From an uncultured Eubacteriales bacterium (GTDB lineage: Bacteria; Bacillota; Clostridia; Peptostreptococcales; Anaerovoracaceae): DNA of 64,000 nt. Below, one piece after another: positions 48,067 through 55,991 of this stretch. The number at the start of each line of letters is the position of its first letter. The stretch's first letter is position 1. Where the stretch lies: NCBI GenBank assembly GCA_902773665.1, contig CACYFF010000001.1, positions 115,204 through 179,203 on the forward strand. The letters run 5' to 3'. The position numbers were made by a program, and so were the translations under genes. Below the pieces are notes generated by a model. The model had not been told where the DNA came from and ran no database searches. It worked only from the letters and a program-made list of their open reading frames with translations.

Positions 48067-49041
48067 TTATAATAATCCAAATTGTTTCAATCCGAAGATC
48101 CACAGGAACATGGTGAGCACCGAGAACACCGAGGTGACCACCACGATCTCGCCCGCCAGCTCGCCGTCGCAGCCCATGCCCTTCGCCATGGGGAAAGAGG
48201 AGATGGCCGTCGGGGCGCCGGAGGACAGCAGCATGGCGCCGATCACGTGCCCCTTCCAGCCCCACCAGATCGGCAGGATCATGAACAGCAGCGGGTAGAT
48301 GACCAACTTGCAGGCCGTGACGATGGAGATCGCCTTGATGTTCTTCGTCGCCGCGTTGAGGCTGAAGGAGGCACCCAGCAGGATGAAGGCCAGCGGCGTA
48401 ACGCAGCCGGACATGCCTGCCGCCACCGTATCCAGGGAATCCGGCAGGTCGATGCCGGAGAAATTGACCAGCAGCCCGGCCAACGCGCCCCAGATCAGCT
48501 TGTTTTTCGCGACACTCAGCGCGATGTGCCTGCCGTCGATATGGCTGGTCTTGCCCGCGGCTGCGTCCTTCTGCATCTGTGCCTTCTGGCCGCAGACCTC
48601 CAGCACCAGCACCGAAAACACGTTGTACACCGGCACGCAGACCGCGATGGCGAGCGCCACTTCCACGGTATTGCCCACGCCGAACAGGCTCTCCGCCACG
48701 GGAATGCCGAAAATGACGGCGTTGCTGCGGAACCCGCCCTGCACCATAGAACCGACCCGGGCCGGGTCCTTTTCGATCTGGCTGAAGATGAAATAGCAGA
48801 GGCACCAGCCCACGATGTTGGCGATGCCGGCATAGATGCCGAAGCTGCCGTTCAGCCCGGACAGGTCTGCCTGGTAAATATTCTTAAACATCAGAACGGG
48901 CAGGAACACCTTGACGAGAAAGCTGTTCATTTCCGTATTCAGTTTATCGCTGATGAGCCCCCGCCGCTTGAAAAACACGCCGAGCAGCATGTAGATCATC
49001 AGCGGCGCGATGACTTTGAGGGAAATGATGAGATTTTCCAT
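48067..49041 (-). CDS. AEC family transporter (auxin efflux carrier-like)
   Basis: 324 residues with ten hydrophobic segments in two blocks of five. PLMIYMLLGVFFKRRG at the start and the second-block motif LSSGAPTAISSFPMAKG near 272 fit AEC/YfdV-type secondary carriers, which move carboxylates such as malonate or malate. It lies between glycerate kinase (26 bases upstream) and cobT. Substrate unknown; glycerate is a guess from position. Confidence 0.88.
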   Translation of the reverse strand: MENLIISLKVIAPLMIYMLLGVFFKRRGLISDKLNTEMNSFLVKVFLPVLMFKNIYQADLSGLNGSFGIYAGIANIVGWCLCYFIFSQIEKDPARVGSMVQGGFRSNAVIFGIPVAESLFGVGNTVEVALAIAVCVPVYNVFSVLVLEVCGQKAQMQKDAAAGKTSHIDGRHIALSVAKNKLIWGALAGLLVNFSGIDLPDSLDTVAAGMSGCVTPLAFILLGASFSLNAATKNIKAISIVTACKLVIYPLLFMILPIWWGWKGHVIGAMLLSSGAPTAISSFPMAKGMGCDGELAGEIVVVTSVFSVLTMFLWIFGLKQFGLL

Positions 49042-49067
49042 AAAAACTGTGCCTTACTGTTTATCGT

Positions 49068-50204
49068 TTATTTACGATGCGCATTGGAAAATGCAAGAAT
49101 TCGCATGACCCTGCTCGCTGCGCTCGCATACAGCGCCTCCGCGTGCTCCATCGCGTATTCCAGCGTGCAGGGGCCCTGCACGGTCGGCACGATGCTGTCC
49201 ACAAGAGAAAGCATCTCTTCCGCCCTATCGCCCATGCCGCCGACGATGGCGATGCAGGGAACGCCGGCCTTCTTACAGCGTCTGCCTACTCCCGCAACCA
49301 CTTTGCCGTGAGCGGACTGCCAGTCGATGCGCCCTTCCCCGGTGATGACGAAGTCCGCATCCTTCAGGTCTTCGTCGAAGTGCACCAGATCCAGCACCGC
49401 ATCGGAGCCGGAACGCATCTGCGCGTTCAGGAAGATCTTCAGAGCCGCACCCAGGCCGCCGGCGGCGCCTGCCCCGGGAAAGCCCGTATCCGCCCCGAGA
49501 TCGCGTTTTAGGACCTGGGCATAGTTTTCCATGCCCGCCTCCAGTTCGTCGCGGATTTCGGGCACTGCGCCCTTCTGAGGGCCAAACGTAAACGTGGCTC
49601 CATCCGGGCCCAGCAGAGGATTGTCCACGTCGGACATGACGGTGAATCTTGCAGTCTTTGCCGCAGGCAGCAGACCGGATGCATCGATGCGCGCGACTTT
49701 CGCCAGATCGCCGCCTTTGCCTTCCAGCTCGTTTCCTGCCGCATCCAAAAACTTTACGCCCAGCGCCCGGGCGCAGCCCATGCCGCCGTCGTTGGTGGCG
49801 CTGCCGCCGATGGCGATGGTGAGCTCGGTGCAGCCCGCCTTCAGCGCGGCAGCGATCAGTTCGCCGGTGCCGTAGGTGGAAGTGCTGCGGGGGTCACGCT
49901 GTTCGGGCGGCACCAAAACCAGCCCCGAAGCCGATGCCATCTCGATGATGGCCGTACCATCGGGCAGCAGGCCGTAGCCCGCCGGGACCGGTTCGCCCAG
50001 AGGGCCGCTCACTTCGACCGGCACCCACTTGCCGCCGGTCGCCAGAATGACCGCCTCCGCTGTGCCCTCGCCGCCGTCCGCCATGGGAACGGTCTTGCAG
50101 GTGCAGCCGGGGAAGACTTCTTCCGCTGCTGCGGTCAACAGCTCGCCGGTGCGTATGGAACTGAGGGTACCTTTAAAGGAATCCGATGCGAATACGAATT
50201 TCAT
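49068..50204 (-). CDS. glxK: glycerate kinase (GlxK/GarK type)
   Basis: 378 residues. MKFVFASDSFKGTLSS, PMADGGEGTAEA (about 41-52), IAIGGSATNDGGMGCA (near 130) and a TGEGRIDWQSAHGK segment (near 290) are the standard type II glycerate kinase features. It phosphorylates D-glycerate from serine or sugar-acid degradation. It is followed by the AEC transporter gene and preceded by a small membrane protein gene. Confidence 0.94.
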   Translation of the reverse strand: MKFVFASDSFKGTLSSIRTGELLTAAAEEVFPGCTCKTVPMADGGEGTAEAVILATGGKWVPVEVSGPLGEPVPAGYGLLPDGTAIIEMASASGLVLVPPEQRDPRSTSTYGTGELIAAALKAGCTELTIAIGGSATNDGGMGCARALGVKFLDAAGNELEGKGGDLAKVARIDASGLLPAAKTARFTVMSDVDNPLLGPDGATFTFGPQKGAVPEIRDELEAGMENYAQVLKRDLGADTGFPGAGAAGGLGAALKIFLNAQMRSGSDAVLDLVHFDEDLKDADFVITGEGRIDWQSAHGKVVAGVGRRCKKAGVPCIAIVGGMGDRAEEMLSLVDSIVPTVQGPCTLEYAMEHAEALYASAASRVMRILAFSNAHRK

Positions 50205-50213
50205 TTCGTGTCT

Positions 50214-50321
50214 CTACTCTTCGTCGTCGAGGTCTTCGAAAGCGCCGCCCCCGGTCTTCCCGAGAACGAACAGGAGGGCGAACACGATCGCCGCGCCTAA
50301 AATGATGCCCAGAATGTTCAA
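50214..50321 (-). CDS. small membrane protein, 35 aa, TTG start
   Basis: Starts at TTG (50321) with AAAGGAGG at good distance; the start overlaps the stop of the upstream gene (ATTGA), so translation is probably coupled. One hydrophobic helix (MNILGIILGAAIVFALLFVL in residues 1-20) is followed by GKTGGG and an acidic tail FEDLDDEE. The upstream protein also ends with a single helix and a charged tail (basic), so the two could pair. No family recognised. Too short for certainty. Confidence 0.55.
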   Translation of the reverse strand: MNILGIILGAAIVFALLFVLGKTGGGAFEDLDDEE

Positions 50322-51553
50322 TGCTTGCCTCCTTTACCCTTTCCGTACAGGATGAGCGCTGCCAGGATGATGGCTCCGCCGATGAAGATACCGAGAAGGG
50401 CTTTCGGGTCCAGGCCCTGATTGGCCTTCACCTCTTCCGCCGCTTCGGCTGCCGCTTCCGCGATGGGCTCTTCGTCCAGCAGCTGGATCTCCGGCTTTAA
50501 GGGCGCGCGGTAATCCAAGCGGACCGTGTAGCCGCACTCCGTGCAGCGCAGTTCCCGGTAGCCCTGCACATCGTAATCGGGTTCGACCTTCGTTTCCGTC
50601 CAATACAAATTCCCGTGCGGGCAGGGGCGCAGGACCTCGTCGTAGGTAAAGACCTCATCCCGCGTAAAATCCTCCGTGCAGCCGCCCCAGTCGTAGGTCC
50701 ACTGCAGCACCTCGCCGATGTAGGGCTCACAGTAGGCCCGGCGGTCGCGGTTGTCCTCGAAGAAGCGGATGCGTCCGGACACGTGGTCGTTGACGACCGC
50801 GCCCGCATAGGACGATCCCTTCGGATAGATGATGTACATGCCCACCAGGCCGCCGTTGTGCACGTAGCCGTGGTCGGAATCGTAGCCGTCGATGCGGATG
50901 TCGTTCTCCATCAGGTCGATGAACCCCGCAGCGTAGGCGCCGCCCATAAACTGCTCGTCCTTGTATTCGACGTCCGTATCGGTGCAGACCAGCGTGGTAT
51001 CTGCGCTGCACCAGGAGATCTGACCGCTGCCGTAACCTGCGATGCCGCCCGCGCCGAAGCAATGTCCGGAGGTGGAGACGTCGCATGAGCCCTGCACGCT
51101 GCAGTTCCTCACGACCGCGTCGTTCTCCATCAGGCCGGTGAGCACGCCGGCAAACACGCTGGATTCGGAATCGTAGACCTGGATAGAGGCGCCGACCAGG
51201 TTGAGTTCTTCCACCACGGCACCGTCCAGAATGCCGAACAGCCCGGCAAACGCGCCATCGTATTCCTTGTAGTTGCCGTCGTAGACCGTGCGGGTCTCAG
51301 GGCACAGGCCGGTGTTGTGCACGTTGTAGATCGTATATCCGTTCCCGTTCAGGTGACCGCGGAATACGGGAGGCACCCATTCGGTATCCGGTTCGAAGTA
51401 GACATCGTCCGTCAGCACAAAATCTCCGTCCGGATGTTCCGCCAGCAATTGCAGATCTTCCGCGGAGGAAAGCTCAATCACAGAATTCTCAGCAAAAGAG
51501 AAACTCCAGGAAAAGGCCAGGATCGTAATTGCGAATAGAATGATCTTTTTCAT
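50318..51553 (-). CDS. secreted, membrane-anchored protein with GLUG-like repeats
   Basis: 411 residues from ATG at 51553. Signal peptide (MKKIILFAITILAFSWSFSFA), then NGNGYTIYNV, AGLFGILDGAVVEEL and AGVLTGLMENDAVVRNCS, the rhythm of GLUG-type beta-helix repeats. A Cys pair in LRCTECGYTVRL suggests a metal or disulfide site near 350. A C-terminal membrane helix (about 385-405) precedes a basic tail GKGKGGKH. It would face outward. The next gene, a 35-residue membrane protein, overlaps its stop. Ligand or function unknown. Confidence 0.72.
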   Translation of the reverse strand: MKKIILFAITILAFSWSFSFAENSVIELSSAEDLQLLAEHPDGDFVLTDDVYFEPDTEWVPPVFRGHLNGNGYTIYNVHNTGLCPETRTVYDGNYKEYDGAFAGLFGILDGAVVEELNLVGASIQVYDSESSVFAGVLTGLMENDAVVRNCSVQGSCDVSTSGHCFGAGGIAGYGSGQISWCSADTTLVCTDTDVEYKDEQFMGGAYAAGFIDLMENDIRIDGYDSDHGYVHNGGLVGMYIIYPKGSSYAGAVVNDHVSGRIRFFEDNRDRRAYCEPYIGEVLQWTYDWGGCTEDFTRDEVFTYDEVLRPCPHGNLYWTETKVEPDYDVQGYRELRCTECGYTVRLDYRAPLKPEIQLLDEEPIAEAAAEAAEEVKANQGLDPKALLGIFIGGAIILAALILYGKGKGGKH

Positions 51554-51572
51554 AGCATCTGAAAATCGAGCA

Positions 51573-51690
51573 AAGGCCCGAAGCCGTTCATCCATAAGCG
51601 AGGAAATCGCAAACGCTGAGCAGGCAGCCCGACTTTGGAGGGCTGTCTGCGATAAAGTGTTGACGAACGTTGGATGACGGTTCGGGCCTT
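51573..51690. repeat. 118-bp imperfect palindrome, element C
   Basis: The ends aaaggcccgaagccgttcat and tggatgacggttcgggcctt pair over about 20 bases with small bulges, and the centre ggcagccc / gggctgtc pairs again around the loop near 51630-51640. It lies between the CofE-like gene and the GLUG-like gene, both on the minus strand. No sequence in common with palindromes A or B. Confidence 0.6.
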
Positions 51691-51699
51691 ATACTTCAT

Positions 51700-52890
51700 T
51701 TATTCTGCCGTCAGGTTGTCGAAATAGCCGGAGATCCAGATGATGGGCGTGCCCTTGTCGCCGGATCCGGAGGTGAGGTCGCACAGAGAGCCGATCAGGT
51801 CGGTCAGGCGGCGGGGCGTGGTGCCTTGGGAAGCCATGTTGCCCACCAGATCCGCATCCTTGTGGCGGATGGAATCCTTAATGGCGTCCTTCAGCGCATC
51901 GCCGGAGAGCTCCGCGAAATCGTTGTCCGCCAGATACTTCAGCTTCAGCTCGTTGGGCTGGCCTTCCAGACCTGCGGTGTACGCCGGGGAGACCACGGGG
52001 TCTGCCAGCTCCCAGATCTTACCCACGGGGTCCTTAAAGGCGCCGTCGCCGTAGACCATGGCTTCGATCTTCTTGCCGGAAGCCTCTCTCAGATTCTTCG
52101 CGATGCCTTCTACCACGGGCTGGCAGTCTCTGGGGAACAGCTTGATGGTGTCCTCCGTCGCCTTGTTGGAGCCGTAGAGGCCGTAGTTTTCGTTGTAGCC
52201 GGAGCCGTTGACGGGAGCGGTCATGATGTCGCTCAGGTTGAGGGCGATCTCCGCGCCCGCTTCCTTCAGCAGTCTCTTGCTTCTCTCTCTGCTGTGGATG
52301 TCGCAGGCCAGCACGTTCTTCGTGTATTTCAGGATGGCACGCACGTCGTTGGCAAAGAAGATCTCGCACTCAGCGCCGGCGTCTTCCACCAGCTGCTTAT
52401 AGTATTCCACGTAATCCACGCCGGTAAATCTGTGCTTCTTGCAGCCGAACAGCTCGCGGTACTTCGCTTCGCTCAGCACGTCGGAATAGGGGTTGACCCC
52501 CGCAGCATCCAGATCATCCAGAGAGATGAGGTGGTTGCCCACTTCGTCGCTGGGATAGGACAGCTGCAGCCAGATCTTCTTCGCGCCCTTCGCGATGCCG
52601 CGCAGGCAGATCGCGAAGCGGTTGCGGGACAGGATGGGGAATACGACGCCGAACTCGCCGGAGGGGAACTTCGCCCGCACATCCGCAGCGATATCCTCTA
52701 CGCCCACGTAGTTGCCCTGGGCTCTCGCGACCACTGCTTCGGTCACAGCGACCACGTCCTTGTCTCTCAGATCCTTACCGCCGTTGCTTGCGGCTAAAAT
52801 GCTGTCGGTCACGATCTTGACGATATCGTCGCCCTCGCGGATGATGGGCGCGCGGACGCCTCTGGATACGGTTCCGATCATTCTTTCCAT
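51700..52890 (-). CDS. coenzyme F420-0:L-glutamate ligase (CofE)-like protein
   Basis: 396 residues. ATG at 52890 is preferred: GGAGG is 11 bases before it, while an upstream in-frame ATG is too close to that site. The pattern GTVSRGVRAPII near the start, RDKDVVAVTEAVVARAQGN (near 40-58), FPILSRNRFAI and the later APVNGSGYNENYGLYG fit the large CofE-like proteins annotated in Bacillota. CofE adds glutamate to F420-0, but no other F420 genes are in the window and most Clostridia do not make F420, so the true substrate may differ. It stands after the M23 peptidase gene. Confidence 0.7.
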   Translation of the reverse strand: MERMIGTVSRGVRAPIIREGDDIVKIVTDSILAASNGGKDLRDKDVVAVTEAVVARAQGNYVGVEDIAADVRAKFPSGEFGVVFPILSRNRFAICLRGIAKGAKKIWLQLSYPSDEVGNHLISLDDLDAAGVNPYSDVLSEAKYRELFGCKKHRFTGVDYVEYYKQLVEDAGAECEIFFANDVRAILKYTKNVLACDIHSRERSKRLLKEAGAEIALNLSDIMTAPVNGSGYNENYGLYGSNKATEDTIKLFPRDCQPVVEGIAKNLREASGKKIEAMVYGDGAFKDPVGKIWELADPVVSPAYTAGLEGQPNELKLKYLADNDFAELSGDALKDAIKDSIRHKDADLVGNMASQGTTPRRLTDLIGSLCDLTSGSGDKGTPIIWISGYFDNLTAE

Positions 52891-52929
52891 AAAACACATG
52901 CCTCCTTTGGTCTTTGCTGTGTGGTTCAA

Positions 52930-54738
52930 CTACAGATAATTCAGCGGGTTGTTCGGCGTGCCGTTGTAGCGCACCTCGAAGTGGCAGTGGGGACCGGTGG
53001 AATAACCGGTGCTGCCCACCAATGCGATGTTCTGACCCTGATATACGTTTTCGCCCACGCTGACTAAGATCTTGCTGCAGTGAGCGTAATATGTCTCGAA
53101 CAGGCCGCCGTGGCTGATGATGACCAGGTAGCCGTAACTGCCCTTCCAGCCGGCGAACGTAACGGTGCCGCCGTCGCTGGCGTAGATCTTCGAGCCCATA
53201 GGAGCCGCCAGGTCGACGCCTGTGTGCAGCGTGCCCCAGCGCATGCCGAAGTAGGACGAGATCGTATAGGATGCCAGCGGATACTGGAACGCGCCGGTGC
53301 CCTGGGTGGCCGGGATGGGCTTCGTGCCCCGGTACTGGACCTCCGCCACCGGCTCCGTAATGCGGGTGGTGGATACCACGGTGCGGGAGACTTCCTGGCC
53401 GTTGACCCTTTCAACCGTCGCAACGATGAGGTCGGTGCCTTCGGAGCCCTGGCTCTTGATCTCGGTCTCGCCTTCGTACAGCGACGCGTTGTCGATGTAC
53501 TGCACGTCGTAGGCGACGGCTTCGGTGTAGGTCGCGGTCTCCGTGCTGCGGATCGTGATGAGGGGTTCATCCGTCCCTTCCTTGTTCCCCTGCAGCACCT
53601 TTTTGGCGTCGGACCGGTTCCAGATATCGCCCAGCAGACAATAGCTGGGGCGGATCTCCACCTTCTGGTCGTAGGACACCTCGTCGATGACGGCGCCGGT
53701 GGATGCGGCGGCGTATTCGTTCTGGATCTCGGAGAGCAGCTCCTTGGCTACGCTCTCGCTCTCCAGGGTGACGGTCTCTTCGTCGTCGACGCAGATGACG
53801 TAGGCCTCCACCTGCAGATCCTTCATGTAGGTGATGGTGTTGAGGATATCCTCGTCGGTATCCACATCCAGGTTAAAGCCCACGACTTTGTTGAAGGTCA
53901 TGTCGCGCTCCACGTCCAGGGAGACGTTGGCACCGGTGGCCTTGGACAGCTTGTCGCCGAGCACGTCGATGGTCCGGTAGACGTCGTCCACGCTGCGGGC
54001 AGTGCCCAGGAGCTTGCCGTGGTAGCTGTATTCGTAGGCGGTAGAGGACTGGATGAGCACGACCGAGGCCGCGATGACCACGACCAGCACCGCGAACGCG
54101 GCGAAGATGTTGTGCTTGCGCTGTTCGATCCAGTAGCGGACATCCCAGAGGCGGTCCCAGATGTAGTAGAAAAAGCTGCCCAGATAGTAGACCGCGGCGA
54201 TCACCGCGTCCGCGACGATCAGGATGAGGTCCCAGAGGTCCTCCCCCAGCCGGCAGACGAAATTCCAGGCGGTGTTCCAGAGACCGTCCCAGCCGTCCAC
54301 CACCGGACCCCAGCAGTCGTCTACGCAGGCGGCGTATTCCGCCTGGCGGCGCTCCTCGGTGTACCAGTCCTTGCCCTGCATCTCCCGGCGCTTCGCTTTC
54401 AGCTGTTTGCCGAGACGCCAGGTCCTGTGCAGAAACCCTTCGCCCACAGGCCGGTAGGACGCCAGTTTTCTGGCTGCCGCGCTGGCCGCCGCATAGACGC
54501 GGCGGTGTTCGGAATCGCTGCCGGACGCTTCGCTGCGCCGCTTGCCTTTCCGCTGATAATGGGCTTCCTTTTCCTTCTCCAGTTCCTGGGCCTTTTCCCG
54601 GAATTCCTCCTCGAACGCCTGCGCGTCCAGCTTTTCGTCCAGCTGCTGCAGTTTGCTCTGCACCAGCTCGTCCAGCTCTTTGCGCACGCCCTCCTGGTCG
54701 ATATTCTTATTTATGTTGTCGGCACTTTTGTCCGTCAT
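52930..54738 (-). CDS. membrane-anchored M23 metallopeptidase with G5 domain
   Basis: 602 residues. A long, highly charged cytoplasmic N-terminus (about 1-205, coiled-coil rich, with a hydrophobic patch near 160-195), a membrane helix (NIFAAFAVLVVVIAASVVLI, about 208-228), an extracellular region to 370, a G5 domain (about 395-470, with EVSRTVVSTTRITEPV) and a C-terminal LytM/M23 domain with HTGVDLAAP, TYYAHCSKI and HCHFEVRYNG. Zn ligands are all present. It would cut peptide cross-links of the wall. It overlaps the DnaD gene by 4 bases; replication genes lie just upstream. Confidence 0.88.
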   Translation of the reverse strand: MTDKSADNINKNIDQEGVRKELDELVQSKLQQLDEKLDAQAFEEEFREKAQELEKEKEAHYQRKGKRRSEASGSDSEHRRVYAAASAAARKLASYRPVGEGFLHRTWRLGKQLKAKRREMQGKDWYTEERRQAEYAACVDDCWGPVVDGWDGLWNTAWNFVCRLGEDLWDLILIVADAVIAAVYYLGSFFYYIWDRLWDVRYWIEQRKHNIFAAFAVLVVVIAASVVLIQSSTAYEYSYHGKLLGTARSVDDVYRTIDVLGDKLSKATGANVSLDVERDMTFNKVVGFNLDVDTDEDILNTITYMKDLQVEAYVICVDDEETVTLESESVAKELLSEIQNEYAAASTGAVIDEVSYDQKVEIRPSYCLLGDIWNRSDAKKVLQGNKEGTDEPLITIRSTETATYTEAVAYDVQYIDNASLYEGETEIKSQGSEGTDLIVATVERVNGQEVSRTVVSTTRITEPVAEVQYRGTKPIPATQGTGAFQYPLASYTISSYFGMRWGTLHTGVDLAAPMGSKIYASDGGTVTFAGWKGSYGYLVIISHGGLFETYYAHCSKILVSVGENVYQGQNIALVGSTGYSTGPHCHFEVRYNGTPNNPLNYL

Positions 54739-55985
54739 TTGCTTCCTTCCTGCTGCGTAAACAGGCGCACTTTCTCCTTATAGCAGGAGCAGCGGCTGCC
54801 GTCTTCCAACATACCGGTATCCTTGCACTTGCTGCAGGTATAGACCGGATCCAGGGCGTCCGTGCCGTATCCCGCTTCCGTAAGCAGGCGGGCGCGTTCG
54901 CTGCGCAGCGATTCTATGGTCTTCCGTTCCCTGGCGGCAGCTTCCTTGCCGTTCTCCCCCATCAGCAGATAGCGGGAAACGTTAAAACTGCAGGAACGAA
55001 GTTCCTCCATAATACTCTTGATTCTTGGAATTCTTGTGAAGACCTCTTCCCGGATCTGCTCCATGCGGGCAGCATTTCTTTTCCGGTCGTCTTCATAGGA
55101 CTTCTCGATCCTCGCGATAAGCAGCTGCGCGTTGTCTTCCGGCGTTCTGCCGCTCTCCCGGTACCAGGACGTAAGGATGCTGTCCACGTAGTTGATGTTG
55201 GGATTCGAGATGCCGGAGGTCTTGCTGCAGGCTTCTTTTATCTTCTCAAGATCGAAGCCGTAATCGTCGAACCACTTGTTCATGATGCGCTTCTCCTCCT
55301 CGGTGGCGTTCCGGGAGAAGCCGAGCGCTTTAAAGATCTGCTTCTGCAGATCGAAATGCCTGTCCATACCCTCCAGGTATTCCTCCACTTGGGCGGGGCT
55401 GCTGAATCCCTTGGATTTCCAATCTTTTAAGACCGTCGCCACGTAGCGGCAGCGGTTGCTTCTGCGCTTGGCGGTGCAGAACCGGTACCCGCAGAGGATG
55501 AATTCCGGGCTCATGCCGTACTCGGACAGCCAGGAGGCGATCTCCTCCGGCTCTCTGGCTTCCATCATGCGGCCCGTAACGGCTTCCACGTCGCGGTACA
55601 GCTTCGCCAGGGCCTTGTCGTCCAGACGGGCAGAGGCCTTTGCCTCCGGCGCGGCCGGCGTCCGGCTCCCGAACACCTCTTCGCGCAGGTTTACGAATTC
55701 CACACGAAAAGAAGCGCTGTCCTCCGGGTCAGCGTAGATGCGCCGCACGACGCCCCGGCTTTCCCAGTACGCCCAGCATTCCGCCATCTTTTCCGGCGCC
55801 ATCCCGACGCTGCGGGCGATCATCCGGTCGTCTGCGGGCTTGTTCAGCTGTGCGTACATCAAGGCCAGCAGATACGCCTTTACGTATTCGCCGGGAGCCG
55901 ATGCCATATATTCCGATAAAAACAGGTTCTCCACCTGCGTATCGTACAGATAGTAATTGGAGACGTTCTGTTTGCTGTAATCCAT
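54735..55985 (-). CDS. DnaD-domain replication protein fused to the N-terminal domain of a DnaC/DnaI helicase loader
   Basis: 416 residues. Residues 1-110 form a winged-helix N-domain; two DnaD C-type domains follow (about 125-215, LYRDVEAVTGRMMEAREPEE, and 220-300, IFKALGFSRNAT ... SWYRESG). Residues 310-415 match the N-terminal part of clostridial DnaC: RIPRIKSIMEEL, LLTEAGYGTDALDP and the zinc cluster CSKCKDTG ... CSCYKEK. The AAA+ ATPase that should follow is absent: the frame stops 15 residues later and the M23 gene begins. It lies 6 bases after dnaB, where dnaC is usually found downstream of dnaD. Likely a replication initiation factor; loader function is doubtful. Confidence 0.78.
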   Translation of the reverse strand: MDYSKQNVSNYYLYDTQVENLFLSEYMASAPGEYVKAYLLALMYAQLNKPADDRMIARSVGMAPEKMAECWAYWESRGVVRRIYADPEDSASFRVEFVNLREEVFGSRTPAAPEAKASARLDDKALAKLYRDVEAVTGRMMEAREPEEIASWLSEYGMSPEFILCGYRFCTAKRRSNRCRYVATVLKDWKSKGFSSPAQVEEYLEGMDRHFDLQKQIFKALGFSRNATEEEKRIMNKWFDDYGFDLEKIKEACSKTSGISNPNINYVDSILTSWYRESGRTPEDNAQLLIARIEKSYEDDRKRNAARMEQIREEVFTRIPRIKSIMEELRSCSFNVSRYLLMGENGKEAAARERKTIESLRSERARLLTEAGYGTDALDPVYTCSKCKDTGMLEDGSRCSCYKEKVRLFTQQEGSK

Positions 55986-55991
55986 TGCCGT

